Positions 17,242 to 26,072 of a stretch of 64,000 nucleotides of DNA are shown here, piece by piece. This stretch comes from Ammoniphilus sp. YIM 78166 (GTDB lineage Bacteria; Bacillota; Bacilli; Aneurinibacillales; RAOX-1): the NCBI RefSeq assembly GCF_004522215.1, contig NZ_SDLR01000001.1, positions 62,001 to 126,000 of the forward strand, in the 5' to 3' direction. The notes beneath the pieces are model-generated. The model saw only the letters and a program-made list of their open reading frames with translations. It did not search any database and was not told the DNA's origin. Each line of letters begins with the position of its first letter. Within the stretch, counting starts at the first letter, position 1. A program made the position numbers and the translations under genes.

Positions 17242-18306
17242 ATGAGTTGGCAGATGTCTCTTTTTAAGACGTTAACGGAAGCGCCAGGCGTACCGGGGTT
17301 TGAAGGACCAGTAAGGGAGATCATGAAGGAATATTTGACCCCTTTTTCAGAAGAAGTCATTCAAGATAACCTCGGGAGTATTTTTGGAAAGAAGGTGGGT
17401 AACCCGGAAGGACCTAAGATTATGGTCGCAGGTCATATGGATGAAGTAGGGTTTATGGTTACCCGGATCACGGAGAAGGGGTTTATTCAGTTCCAGCCGC
17501 TGGGAGGATGGTGGAGCCAGGTCCTGCTTGCCCAAAGAGTGGAGATTATTACCGAGCAAGGTCCTATTATTGGGGTGGTCAGCTCCATTCCTCCTCATGT
17601 TTTGAGTGATGAGGCGAGGAACAAACCGACTCCGATTAAAAACATGTTTATCGATGTTGGAGCAGATGATCTGGCTGAAGCGCAAAAATTGGGGATCAAG
17701 CCGGGTCAACCGATCGTTCCTGTTTGCCCGTTCACGATCATGAGCGAACAAAAACTTATGGCTAAGGCATGGGATAATCGTTACGGATGTGCCCTTAGTG
17801 TCGAATTAATGAAAGAGCTCCAAGATGTGTCCCATCCCAATGTGATTTATTCTGGAGCAACGGTTCAAGAAGAAGTGGGGTTAAGAGGAGCAGCGACGTC
17901 TGCACAAATGATTGAACCCGATTTGTTCATCGCCTTGGATGCGAGCCCTGCAGGGGATATTCCTGGCGTTGAAGATGGAATGGGAAAGCTCGGGGGAGGG
18001 CTTCTCATGCGGATTCTCGACCGTACCATGGTTACGTTGCCGGGCCTTCGAGACTATGTGATTGACCTTTGTGAAGCGGAAGATATCAAGTATCAGTTTT
18101 TTGTTTCTGCAGGGGGCACAGACGCGGGCCGGGTTCATACCACGGGGAATGGTGTACCCTCTTTAGTCATCGGGATCCCTGCCCGGTACATCCACAGTCA
18201 CGCAGCTATCATACATAAGCATGATTATGAAGCCGCGAAAAAGCTTCTTCTCACCCTAGTTCAGAAAATGGATCATGCGACCTTAACGGAAATCAAGAAA
18301 CGCTAA
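17242..18306 (+). CDS. M42 family metallopeptidase (second of two)
   Basis: 354 residues. Ligand motifs: [44 protein letters not shown], and the late [14 protein letters not shown]. This is the glucanase/glutamyl-aminopeptidase-like type, closer to YtoP/PepA-like enzymes than the copy at 14858. AAGGAG sits 10 bases before the ATG. It follows the EamA gene by 15 bases and is followed after 15 bases by a hypothetical gene, so all three likely form an operon. Confidence 0.9.
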   Translation: MSWQMSLFKTLTEAPGVPGFEGPVREIMKEYLTPFSEEVIQDNLGSIFGKKVGNPEGPKIMVAGHMDEVGFMVTRITEKGFIQFQPLGGWWSQVLLAQRVEIITEQGPIIGVVSSIPPHVLSDEARNKPTPIKNMFIDVGADDLAEAQKLGIKPGQPIVPVCPFTIMSEQKLMAKAWDNRYGCALSVELMKELQDVSHPNVIYSGATVQEEVGLRGAATSAQMIEPDLFIALDASPAGDIPGVEDGMGKLGGGLLMRILDRTMVTLPGLRDYVIDLCEAEDIKYQFFVSAGGTDAGRVHTTGNGVPSLVIGIPARYIHSHAAIIHKHDYEAAKKLLLTLVQKMDHATLTEIKKR

Positions 18307-18321
18307 TGAAGGAGTTCATCG

Positions 18322-18819
18322 ATGCATCACCTTTATCTAAGAAGGAAACAGAATGAATCTATAATAGAGATTGAATTCTTGTTCGAAGATCATACGCTTT
18401 CACCGGCAAATCAGATCGTTACCCGATTGTTTCGTCAGATGCTGTTAGCTGTAGAATCCAAGCTAACGACCTTGGAGGTAGAGTATGTCGATGTTTTGCT
18501 GGCGAAACAAATGGGGATTGGGCGATCAACGGAGCTTTTGCAACGATTAGGTGCCACTAAGGATAATATTAGAGAGAACCGAAAGGAAAATGTGGTTTTA
18601 AGTCGAAGCTTTCGTGCTCCGCTTTCGGGAGAGGCCTTGCAATACTTTAAGAGGATTCAAGATCTTGAAGAGTTATCAGCTTTTTCATTTTGGGCGCTAG
18701 AGGAGAAAAAAGTGGAGGTCTACTTTGCTCGCAGGATATCCGCCTTCTTCACTTCTCTTGAAGAAGCTAAATTTCTTCAGCTATTAGAAGAGGATCGAAT
18801 TCGCTATAAAATCGTGTAA
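18322..18819 (+). CDS. Conserved hypothetical protein
   Basis: 165 residues; AAGGAG lies 7 bases before the ATG. The sequence is soluble, mixed alpha/beta, with a charged middle (GATKDNIRENRKENVVLSR). No motif was recognised. It is the last gene of the EamA-M42 operon by spacing. Confidence 0.6.
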   Translation: MHHLYLRRKQNESIIEIEFLFEDHTLSPANQIVTRLFRQMLLAVESKLTTLEVEYVDVLLAKQMGIGRSTELLQRLGATKDNIRENRKENVVLSRSFRAPLSGEALQYFKRIQDLEELSAFSFWALEEKKVEVYFARRISAFFTSLEEAKFLQLLEEDRIRYKIV

Positions 18820-18874
18820 AAAAAATGTAAAAGAAGATTGTATTGTGTCAGAATTTGTTATATGCTTGGTAATG

Positions 18875-18940
18875 AACCAATTTGGGAGTACCAATTGGTT
18901 GAGAGTTATTTTACCCAGATGAGAACATCTGGGTTTTTTT
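18875..18940 (+). ncRNA. Candidate two-hairpin RNA ending in a terminator
   Basis: A first hairpin (AACCAATT with AATTGGTT, 10-base loop) is followed after 13 bases by a perfect terminator (CCCAGATG/CATCTGGG plus seven Ts). The pair may be only the 3' end of the operon transcript, or a short independent RNA; the promoter is not clear. Confidence 0.35.
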
Positions 18941-18944
18941 ACTG

Positions 18945-18996
18945 TTTAAGAAAGTTTAAGTTCACGAAAGCATTAAAGTGAACAAACTTTCTTAAA
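18945..18996 (-). terminator. Long terminator hairpin of the 163-aa gene
   Basis: Thirteen-base arms TTTAAGAAAGTTT and AAACTTTCTTAAA enclose a second stem TTCAC/GTGAA. On the minus strand it is followed, after the next hairpin's spacer, by T-rich sequence. Four direct TTTAC repeats sit just beside it (18998-19018). Confidence 0.65.
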
Positions 18997-19006
18997 TTAC
19001 TTTACT

Positions 19007-19498
19007 TTACTTTACTTCAAGTACCTCGATGCCTCGAATCGGTTCATGTCGGTTGCTTCCGTCTGGGAAAAGAAGATGTACAGGTCCGTCTTCGCGGATT
19101 GGCTTTCCATCTAAGGCAAAGCAAAGAATACTCTTTTTAGCTTTTTCCAATGGGAGTTCAATGAAGTCGCCGGACTGTAGGTGACATATTACGTGGGTCG
19201 TCCCTTCTAATGGTGTGGCGTTGTTAAGGAAGGGCTCGAACAAAATCCCCCAATCTCCAGAAATGTCTTTCTTTTCAACGAACATGGGCTTGTTTTCACT
19301 GGCAGGAGTAGCACCTTCACGTAATTCCTTGTCCCATAACTCACCCATCGTACGCTGGTAGGCTAGAGACTCGTCCTCCAATTGGTCTTGCTTAAAGAAT
19401 TCTTCAAGGTGTTTTTTTCGATCATCAAAGATCCAGACTCCTGGGTCGAGTGTAATCGTATGTTTTACTTTTCCCTTTACTAAGATAACGTCAGACAT
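19007..19498 (-). CDS. Conserved Bacillales hypothetical protein
   Basis: 163 residues. It resembles a Bacillales family beginning IKGKVxHTITLDPGVWIFDDRK, sometimes labelled peptidyl-prolyl isomerase in databases without clear basis. The C-terminal half (LPLEKAKKSILCFALDGKPI, then HLLFPDGSNRHEPIRGIEVLEV) looks beta-rich and reminiscent of sulfite-oxidase-like folds. Function is unknown. It is divergent from ylaN. Confidence 0.65.
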   Translation of the reverse strand: MSDVILVKGKVKHTITLDPGVWIFDDRKKHLEEFFKQDQLEDESLAYQRTMGELWDKELREGATPASENKPMFVEKKDISGDWGILFEPFLNNATPLEGTTHVICHLQSGDFIELPLEKAKKSILCFALDGKPIREDGPVHLLFPDGSNRHEPIRGIEVLEVK

Positions 19499-19633
19499 AA
19501 TTTTTACCTCCAGGTTTGAGAAGTGCTTTGGAAGAATTTTCTAGCACATCACAAAATTTTTTTTAGCTCTCTAATCAATTAGATTATGATACACTATTAT
19601 TTAGGTAAAATGAAGGATAAGGAGGGAATTCGA

Positions 19634-19930
19634 TTGCCAACCGTTACCGCAATAGAGATTCAGCAGAAAGCGATCCAGATGCTGCAGGCCGATGCTGAAA
19701 AAATTTTAAAGCTGATTGAAGTGCAAATGAAAAATTTTTCAATGCCTCAATGTCCCCTCTATGAAGAAGTATTAGATACACAAGTGTTTGGTTTATCTCG
19801 CGAGATTGACTTTGCTGTTCGGTTAAAGCTGATCCAAGAAGATACAGGGAAACGAATTCTCATGGAGCTTGAGAGAAAACTAAATGAAGTCAATGAACTG
19901 CACCGAGAGAATGCAGAGGCAAAGGAATAG
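19634..19930 (+). CDS. ylaN: YlaN family protein
   Basis: 98 residues, matching YlaN through [45 protein letters not shown] and the C-terminal helix. YlaN binds iron and interacts with Fur in relatives, linking iron status to gene control. The TTG at 19634 has AAGGAGGG 7 bases upstream; the frame before it is not supported. A terminator overlaps the stop codon. Confidence 0.9.
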   Translation: MPTVTAIEIQQKAIQMLQADAEKILKLIEVQMKNFSMPQCPLYEEVLDTQVFGLSREIDFAVRLKLIQEDTGKRILMELERKLNEVNELHRENAEAKE

Positions 19931-19960
19931 TCCCTATTGAAGGGACTATTATTTTTTTTG
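19929..19960 (+). terminator. ylaN terminator
   Basis: AGTCCCT/AGGGACT stem with a T-rich tail that contains the stop codon at its base. Confidence 0.85.
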
Positions 19961-19989
19961 TTCTTTAGTAGGTGGATCTAGGGGGGGGG

Positions 19990-21397
19990 ACGTATGATGC
20001 CCTGCAATTGCTCGGGGGCCCGGATCAGGGAATCAAAGCGGTCGTATGATGCCCTGAGACCGCTCGGGGCCGGGATCAGGGAAACAAAGTGGTCGTACGT
20101 ATGATGCCCTGAAATTGCTCCGGGGCTGGGATCAGGGAACCAAAGTGGTCGTATGATGCCCCGAATCCGCTCGGGGGCCGGGATCAAGGAATCAAAGTTG
20201 CCGTATGATGCCCCGAAACTGCTCGGGAGCCAGGATCAGGGAATCAAAGCCACCGTATGATACCCTGAAACGCTCGGGAGCTAGGATCAGGGAATCAAAG
20301 CCACCGTATGATGCCCCGAAACTGCTCGGGAGCTAGGATCAGGGAATCAAAGCCACCGTATGATGCCCCGAAACTGCTCGGGAGCTGGTATCAGGGAATC
20401 AAAGTGGTCGTATGATGCCCCGAAACCGCTCGGGGCCGGGATCAGGGAAACAAAGTGGTCGTACGTATGATGCCCTGAAATTGCTCCGGGGCTGGGATCA
20501 GGGAACCAAAGTGGTCGTATGATGCCCCGAATCCGCTCGGGGGCCGGGATCAAGGAATCAAAGTTGCCGTATGATGCCCCGAAACTGCTCGGGAGCCAGG
20601 ATCAGGGAATCAAAGCCACCGTATGATACCCTGAAACGCTCGGGAGCTAGGATCAGGGAATCAAAGCCACCGTATGATGCCCCGAAACTGCTCGGGAGCC
20701 GGGATCAGGGAATCAAAGCGGCCGTATGATGCCCTGAAACCGCTCGGGGGCCAGGATCAGGTAATCAAAGCGGTCGTATGATGCCCTGAAACCGCTCGGG
20801 AGCTGGTATCAGGGAATCAAAGCGGTCGTATGATGCCCTGAAACCGCTCGGGAGCTGGTATCAGGGAATCAAAGTGGTCGTATGATGCCCTGAAATCGCT
20901 CGGGAGCTGGGATCAGGGAATCAAAGTGGTCGTATGATACCCTGAAACCGCTCAGGGGCCCGGATCAGGGAATCAAAGTGGTCGTATGATGCCCTTCAAG
21001 CGAGCTGAAGCCCGGATTAGGGAATCAAAGTGGTCGTATGTTGCCCTGAAATCGCTCTGGGGCCAGGATCAGGTAATCAAAGCCACCGTATGATGCCCTG
21101 AAATCGCTCTGGGGCCAGGATCAGGTAATCAAAGCCACCGTATGATGCCCTGAAATCGCTCGAGATCTAGGAACAGGGAATCAAAGCTGCCGTATGATGC
21201 CCTGAAACCGCTCGGGGGCCAGGATCAGGTAATCAAAGCGGTCGTATGATGCCCTGAAATCGCTCGAGAGCTAGGAACAGGTAATCAAAGCGGACGTTTG
21301 ATGCCCTGAAACTGCTCGGGAGCCGGGCTCAGGGAATCAAAGTTGCCGTATGATGCCCTGAGACCGCTCCGGGGCCCGGATCAGGGAATCAAACCGC
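19990..21397. repeat. Array A: 27 tandem units of a 52-bp palindromic repeat
   Basis: Units start with CGTATGATGCCC and end with AATCAAAG plus four variable bases (GTGGT, CGGT, CCAC, TTGC types). Each unit is a hairpin: GAT-CCCTGA pairs with TCAGGG-ATC, with an inner GCTC/GAGC. Bases 20095-20400 are duplicated 366 bp downstream (units 2-6 match 9-13), so growth was by unequal exchange. Since 52 is not a multiple of 3, any frame shifts in each unit; it is not coding. The whole ylaN-zinc protein gap is filled by it. Confidence 0.95.
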
Positions 21398-21420
21398 CTC
21401 CCCCTGCTTTTTTAGGCATA

Positions 21421-21445
21421 AAAAAATGGGGATGCAAGATCCCCA
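21421..21445 (-). terminator. Minus-strand hairpin at the right edge of array A
   Basis: TGGGGAT/ATCCCCA with a 5-base loop is followed on the minus strand by TTTTTT. It would stop minus-strand transcripts before they enter array A, yet no minus-strand gene lies to the right. Confidence 0.5.
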
Positions 21446-21582
21446 AGTTTGCTGAAGGTATTACAAGTTACAGAAAAAAAGTGGCAGGTGTTTATTTACG
21501 TTCCTTATAGCATATGTGGGTGTGGTAAAAGAAGTGAAAGTTGGAAAAGATAAGAATAAAACACTGGTTAGGAGGAGCACTA

Positions 21583-21837
21583 TTGAGCCAACCCTACTTT
21601 TGTCCTAATTGTAAGACCAATCGATCTCGATACAATATCATTCAGCAAGTTTCACAAGCGGTTAAAATGGATCCCCAAAGTGGTGATGTATTACAGGTTT
21701 ATCAACAGCAAATTGATGATCCGTTTCATTCACCTTACACGGGGCCAGCTTATAAGGTTCAGTGTGCCACGTGCAGCATGGTTGATGATGAAGAGATTTT
21801 TATCAAGGCGGCGGAGAATTACAATCGTAAACGCTAA
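21583..21837 (+). CDS. Small zinc-ribbon-like hypothetical protein
   Basis: 84 residues starting at a TTG with AGGAGG 7 bases upstream. Two CxxC pairs, CPNC near the N-terminus (residues 6-9) and CATC near residue 65, could bind one zinc ion. The region between is polar and glutamine-rich. No family was recognised. It is the first gene after array A. Confidence 0.6.
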   Translation: MSQPYFCPNCKTNRSRYNIIQQVSQAVKMDPQSGDVLQVYQQQIDDPFHSPYTGPAYKVQCATCSMVDDEEIFIKAAENYNRKR

Positions 21838-21979
21838 ATAAAATTCAAACAAAATTAACAGAATTGTTAAAGGATTTCTTTTTTCTATAGAGAAGTACAT
21901 ACATATAAAATTCTTTTTCGATCATGTTCCGTGAGCCCAGGCCGCGGAATAGAATAGGGAGTAAGGAGGAGGGGGTATT

Positions 21980-22363
21980 GTGGCCGACATGAAGGAAAAG
22001 GGTATCGTTAAAATTGCAGATGATGTTGTGGCTGTAATCGCAGCCATCGCAGCGGCGGAAACCGATGGAGTCGCAAGTATGTCGGGGGGAATCGTGGAAG
22101 GTTTTGCTCGGAGAGTTAGCGGGAAAAACGTCCATAAAGGGGTACACGTTGAAGTGGGCGAGGTGGAAGCCGCTATTGATTTAAGAGTTATTTTACATTA
22201 CGGAGTCAAGATTGACGAGGTATGTAAAAAGCTGCAATACGTTGTGAAGGATACCGTGGAGACGATGACAGGTCTTCGGGTGATCGAGGTTAACGTGAAG
22301 GTTGAAGGTGTGGAATTTAAAGAGACGAAGCCAGGTCTAGAAGAGGCTTATCGGATTCGTTAA
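21980..22363 (+). CDS. Asp23/Gls24 family envelope stress protein
   Basis: 127 residues. The family core is clear: GIVKIADDVVAVIAAIAAAETDGVASM, then GKNVHKGVHVEVGEVEAAIDLRVILHYGVKIDEV and VKDTVETMTGLRVIEVNVKVEGV. Relatives (YqhY, YloU, AmaP-linked Asp23) act in the cytosol at the membrane and affect envelope or lipid homeostasis. GTG start preceded by GGAGGAGGGGG. No accBC neighbour, so it is not the usual yqhY context. Monocistronic. Confidence 0.9.
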   Translation: MADMKEKGIVKIADDVVAVIAAIAAAETDGVASMSGGIVEGFARRVSGKNVHKGVHVEVGEVEAAIDLRVILHYGVKIDEVCKKLQYVVKDTVETMTGLRVIEVNVKVEGVEFKETKPGLEEAYRIR

Positions 22364-22365
22364 AA

Positions 22366-22417
22366 TAAAAAAATCTCTTATGATTCACTTGAACCGTGGA
22401 TCGTAAGAGATTTTTTT
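22366..22417. terminator. Bidirectional terminator between Asp23 and yugN-like genes
   Basis: A long stem with A7 on one side and T7 on the other (AAAAAAATCTCTTA with TAAGAGATTTTTTT) sits between convergent genes. Confidence 0.9.
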
Positions 22418-22421
22418 CTAA

Positions 22422-22763
22422 TTAAGCAAGTTTTTCTTTGATTACAGTAAGCTTCTTCTTAGCAGCAGTGGACACAGAAGATGGTACAACTGCTTGATAG
22501 TCGATCCCATGTGGGAAAAGATGTTTGCCAATATAAGGCTCTTCCAACTTAAGAATGGTATCGTGATCCAGATTTTCCCCTTTGACTACATGACCTTGTA
22601 CTCGCAGAAAGAAAGTCGATTTGGTTGCTTTATCCTCAAACTTGTAGTCGTATGTAGCATGTTCATAGTCCCATGCCCAGCGTACAAAGCCAGCATCCAG
22701 CATGACGTGATCTAAGTCACCTAGTGTTGCTTCTAATCCGTTTAATCCCACGTTAATTAGCAC
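22422..22763 (-). CDS. YugN-like family protein
   Basis: 113 residues that follow the YugN pattern: LDHVMLDAGFVRWAWDYEHATYDYKFED, TFFLRVQGHVVKGE and EEPYIGKHLFPHGIDY. The function is unknown; the fold is a small alpha/beta domain. GTG start with AAGGAGGG 9 bases upstream. Confidence 0.82.
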   Translation of the reverse strand: MLINVGLNGLEATLGDLDHVMLDAGFVRWAWDYEHATYDYKFEDKATKSTFFLRVQGHVVKGENLDHDTILKLEEPYIGKHLFPHGIDYQAVVPSSVSTAAKKKLTVIKEKLA

Positions 22764-22933
22764 GTTGGTTTTCCCTCCTTAATCTATCTGTACAGAATTA
22801 TTGCTTATACCATGATATTATGATTTCCTAAATCGCGCAATCGAAAAATAGGAGGTAATTGGTGACGATTTCGTGTATGAGGATTGGAATAATTGGGAAA
22901 CTTACAATTGATAACGATCAAAGGAGGCTCATT

Positions 22934-23383
22934 ATGGCAAATTCTATCCGTGAAATTATGAGTACGAATGTTGAAACGGTTACGCTAAAAGACAATGTAT
23001 ATGAAGTGGCATGTAAAATGAGAGATCACAATGTAGGTGTTGTCCCGGTGGTGGATGAGAACCAGCACTGTATTGGGATGATTACCGATCGCGATATCGT
23101 CATTCGCGGACTAGCTGAAAAAAGAGAAGGATCCGCTGCCGTTGAAAAAGTCATGAGTACAGAGCTCATTACAGGAACACCTGATATGAGTGTAGATGAA
23201 GCAGCTAAGCTTATGGCTCAGCAGCAAATTCGCCGCTTGCCAATCGTGGAGAACGGTCGTCTAGTTGGAATCGTGGCAATGGCTGACCTAGCTGTTCGCA
23301 GCAACTTTGCTGACGAGGCGGGATATGCCTTAAGCGAAATCTCTGAACCTACCGGCCGCCATTCCCAAGGCATGCAACAATAA
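22934..23383 (+). CDS. CBS-domain protein
   Basis: 149 residues consisting of two CBS motifs (about residues 5-60, IREIMSTNVETVTLKDN...GMITDRDI, and 70-125, VMSTELITGTPDMSVDEAAKLM...GIVAMADLAV) that form one Bateman module for adenosine-nucleotide binding. No catalytic domain is attached, as in B. subtilis YhcV. ATG at 22934 has AAAGGAGG at 6 bases; the upstream GTG frame is not supported. A terminator follows. Confidence 0.9.
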   Translation: MANSIREIMSTNVETVTLKDNVYEVACKMRDHNVGVVPVVDENQHCIGMITDRDIVIRGLAEKREGSAAVEKVMSTELITGTPDMSVDEAAKLMAQQQIRRLPIVENGRLVGIVAMADLAVRSNFADEAGYALSEISEPTGRHSQGMQQ

Positions 23384-23397
23384 GGAGTACATGTAAG

Positions 23398-23423
23398 AAG
23401 GCCCCATACCCATGGGGCTTTTT
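23398..23423 (+). terminator. Terminator of the CBS gene
   Basis: GCCCCAT/ATGGGGC stem, 4-base loop, T5. Confidence 0.88.
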
Positions 23424-23470
23424 ACTTTAGCAGATAAGCATAAGGGCAACTAGGTTGCCGCACAACTCAT

Positions 23471-23518
23471 TTGACATAAAGAATGTCAAGTGGAGTTTCA
23501 GCGCCAAGGCTTGGCGCC
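23471..23518. promoter_or_regulatory. Two palindromes upstream of the membrane protein gene
   Basis: TTGACAT-N5-ATGTCAA (23471-23489) and GCGCCAA-N3-TTGGCGC (23501-23517) lie in the 230-base gap before 23617. The first also contains a consensus -35 (TTGACA). They may be operators for the gene pair that follows; the regulator is unknown. Confidence 0.4.
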
Positions 23519-23616
23519 AGCCAAGTTTTCTTTACTTACTTGATTTTGGATGAATCTGCAAGTACACTTTGGTTAATAGGGGAAGTTCGGATATAGGTAA
23601 AAGGAGACTACCCATT

Positions 23617-24216
23617 TTGAGTAGAAAAACCAAAAAAAAGAAAGAAAAGAAAAATAAAGTCTTTACCCGCTGGGCCTTCATTATTTCCATTTGGACTTTT
23701 TTCACAGCGATATGCATAAGCATGATAAGTAATTTATTGTTACGGGAATCTTCATTGCTTCTTGCTCTTATTACTTTATTAAGTATTGTTGTTATTGGAA
23801 CCGTAGCGGATATTATCGCTGTCGCCATTACAGCTGCCGATATTAGTCCCTTTAATGCGATGGCCGCGAGAAAGATCTATGGGGCCCGGAAGGGCATTCA
23901 AATGATTCAAAATGCCGAAAAGTATGCCAACTTCTTTGCAGATGTTGTAGGGGATGTTTTAGGGTATATTGCGGGGGTCGCAGGGGCTACTTTAGTGTTT
24001 CAGATCGTCCGTCTCTCCGATGAGTTAACGCTGTATGAATCGGTCGTTTCTGTCCTTGTAGCTGGATTGTCTAGCTCGGCGATTGTGGGCAGCAAAGCGA
24101 TTGGCAAGAATATTGCGATTCAAAACAGTACCGAGATTGTTTTAGGATTTGGTAAGATACTGACCTTTCTTTCCGAGCTTAAGCCGAATGCGATGGCGAA
24201 ATCAAGGCGAAATTGA
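23617..24216 (+). CDS. Conserved integral membrane protein
   Basis: 199 residues; a lysine-rich N-terminus (RKTKKKKEKKNK) precedes four hydrophobic segments (WAFIISIWTFFTAICISMI, SLLLALITLLSIVVIGTVADII, a Gly/Ala-rich ADVVGDVLGYIAGVAGATLVF stretch, and YESVVSVLVAGLSSSAIVGS). The pattern resembles CorB/CNNM-type DUF21 membrane regions but lacks their CBS parts. TTG at 23617 was chosen since AAAAGGAG lies 10 bases upstream. It ends 7 bases before the SDR gene start and is co-transcribed with it. Confidence 0.7.
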   Translation: MSRKTKKKKEKKNKVFTRWAFIISIWTFFTAICISMISNLLLRESSLLLALITLLSIVVIGTVADIIAVAITAADISPFNAMAARKIYGARKGIQMIQNAEKYANFFADVVGDVLGYIAGVAGATLVFQIVRLSDELTLYESVVSVLVAGLSSSAIVGSKAIGKNIAIQNSTEIVLGFGKILTFLSELKPNAMAKSRRN

Positions 24217-24223
24217 GGTGGAG

Positions 24224-25015
24224 ATGCTCTTGAACCAAAAAGTTGCACTCATTACTGGCAGTGCCACTGGCTTAGGGAAGAGAACAGCGCTAGAGCTCGC
24301 CAGCCGTGGTGTGAACATTGTATTGAATTATATTACCAGTCAACAAGAAGCAAGGAAACTGGCTAATTATATTCAAGACACTTATAAGGTAAACGCATGT
24401 GCGATCCGAGGGGACGTGAGTCAATACAGAGACGTGCAAGAGATGGTACAGCAAGCCTCAGAACAGATGGGCAAGATCGACATCATTGTGAATAATGCAG
24501 GTCCCTATATCCCCGAGAGAAAAAACATGGTCGATTATGAAATAGAAGACTGGCAGAAGATGATTGACGGAAATTTAAACAGCGTTTTTTATCTATCCAA
24601 ATTAGTCATTCCCTCCATGCGCCAGCAAGGGTGGGGGAGAATTATTAATATAGGCTTTGATCGAGCGGATACAGCGCCAGGCTGGAGGTTTCGCTCAGCC
24701 TTTGCAGCAGCCAAGGTGGGATTGGTTTCTTTGACTAAGACGTTGGCGATCGAAGAGGCTGAGCACGGCATTACGGTGAATATGATTTGTCCAGGTGATA
24801 TTACTCAGGAGTATAAGGAAATGAGCATTGAAGAGGTTCAAATGGTATGGGATACCGCGACCCCTATTGGTAGACCTGGTACTGGGGAGGATGTATCCCG
24901 GGTCGTATCCTTTCTGTGTGAACCTCGTTCGGACTTTATCACGGGCAGCATTATTCAGGTAACAGGCGGCAAAGATGTCTTGAATAAATACCTATATGAA
25001 GAACAAAAGGAGTAG
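24224..25015 (+). CDS. SDR family protein lacking the canonical catalytic tyrosine
   Basis: 263 residues. The Rossmann nucleotide site is intact (TGSATGLGK, residues 11-19; NNAG, 90-93). The usual YxxxK is FAAAK here: Phe160 replaces the Tyr, Lys164 remains. The catalytic Ser of the preceding NISS strand is also missing (NIGFDRAD). It may bind a nucleotide without normal oxidoreductase activity. ATG at 24224 lies just after GAGGTGG. It follows the membrane protein gene closely and both may act together. C-terminal TGG motif (QVTGGKD) is normal. Confidence 0.85.
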   Translation: MLLNQKVALITGSATGLGKRTALELASRGVNIVLNYITSQQEARKLANYIQDTYKVNACAIRGDVSQYRDVQEMVQQASEQMGKIDIIVNNAGPYIPERKNMVDYEIEDWQKMIDGNLNSVFYLSKLVIPSMRQQGWGRIINIGFDRADTAPGWRFRSAFAAAKVGLVSLTKTLAIEEAEHGITVNMICPGDITQEYKEMSIEEVQMVWDTATPIGRPGTGEDVSRVVSFLCEPRSDFITGSIIQVTGGKDVLNKYLYEEQKE

Positions 25016-25029
25016 CCGCATAGCTTGGG

Positions 25030-25944
25030 CTACTCTTTTACTTCCAGCAAACGCTGTTCAAAAGCTTTTAGCGCATTGTACCCTTTCTGTTGGAGCCTCC
25101 AGTTTTTCGCGGCGACTTCAATCAGGGCGGCAATGTCTCGGCCTGGGCGGACTGGAATTTCAATATGTCGTATCGTAACATCAAGATAGGTCACTGTTTT
25201 TTGCTCCACCCCAAGCCCATCATAGTGGTGTTTCTCCTTCCAGGGGGAGAGCAGGATGTCTAGCTTCACGTGGGTCTCACCTTGGAAGGCACCTGAGCCA
25301 TAGAGGCGAGGGATGTTGACTAGTCCAATGCCGCGAAGAGACAGAAATTCTCGATTGCTTTCATTATGCGTACCAAGAAGCGTTTCAGGGTCGATTTGCT
25401 TCAACAGAACCAAATCGTCTGATACTAATCGGTGTCCGCGTTCGATGAGAGCTAGAGCTGCTTCACTTTTTCCAATCCCACTTTCTCCCCGCAGCAATAT
25501 CCCGACGCCAAAGACGTTTAAACATACTCCATGGACCCCGATTTCATTAGCTAATGCTTTGACCAAGAGATTGTTCAGCTTGGCGATAAATTTGGTTGTC
25601 TTCTCGGGAGTCCGTAGAAGAGGAATGTTCGCTTCGGCACAGTGCTTTTCAAAATACGTTAGTTCTTCTTGTCCACGTGTTACGATAAAGCAGGGGGGAT
25701 GTTGAGCAACGATGGCACCAATCCGCCTATCACGCTCAGTCAATGATAAAGCGTGTAAATAGGTGATCTCTTGTCTGCCGAGCAGTTGTACCCGCTCATG
25801 GGGAAAATGATCCAGAAAACCTGTAAAAGCCAGACCCGGCCGATGAATATCATCATGAATAACCTCTCTTGATAACCCCTCTGCCCCAGCTAACACCTCT
25901 AATTTTAAAGTTTTTACGATTTCTTCCACACTTATTTTTTTCAT
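25030..25944 (-). CDS. hprK: HPr kinase/phosphorylase
   Basis: 304 residues, normal length. N-terminal domain followed by the kinase domain with Walker A GESGIGKSE (about residues 152-160), the LVSDDLVLL strand, and the HprK signature LSLRGIGLVNIPRLYGSGA. It phosphorylates and dephosphorylates HPr/Crh on Ser46 and so sets CcpA-dependent carbon catabolite control. The usual partner lgt is not adjacent. AAAGGA precedes the ATG. It is convergent with the SDR gene, with only 14 bases between the stop codons. Confidence 0.96.
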   Translation of the reverse strand: MKKISVEEIVKTLKLEVLAGAEGLSREVIHDDIHRPGLAFTGFLDHFPHERVQLLGRQEITYLHALSLTERDRRIGAIVAQHPPCFIVTRGQEELTYFEKHCAEANIPLLRTPEKTTKFIAKLNNLLVKALANEIGVHGVCLNVFGVGILLRGESGIGKSEAALALIERGHRLVSDDLVLLKQIDPETLLGTHNESNREFLSLRGIGLVNIPRLYGSGAFQGETHVKLDILLSPWKEKHHYDGLGVEQKTVTYLDVTIRHIEIPVRPGRDIAALIEVAAKNWRLQQKGYNALKAFEQRLLEVKE

Positions 25945-26035
25945 GTCCTGTTCCTTTCCCTAGGGCTTTTAGGGTTAGCTTTCACTATATGATCGCTTTT
26001 TTCTAAGTGAAAACTTGGAAACAAGATGGTTCCAG

Positions 26036-26066
26036 AAAAAATCCTCCCTTGGGTATAAGGGAGGAT
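26036..26066 (-). terminator. Terminator of the PrcB-like gene
   Basis: ATCCTCCCTT/AAGGGAGGAT stem, with T6 on the minus strand. Confidence 0.88.
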
Positions 26067-26072
26067 ACGAAG

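Noticed and set aside
19978-20553. Two similar 68-69-residue minus-strand frames in array A
   Set aside because: They arise from the 366-bp duplication of the repeat array and lack ribosome sites.
19990-21397. CRISPR array
   Set aside because: Units are contiguous with no unique spacers, 52 bp in period, and no cas genes are present.
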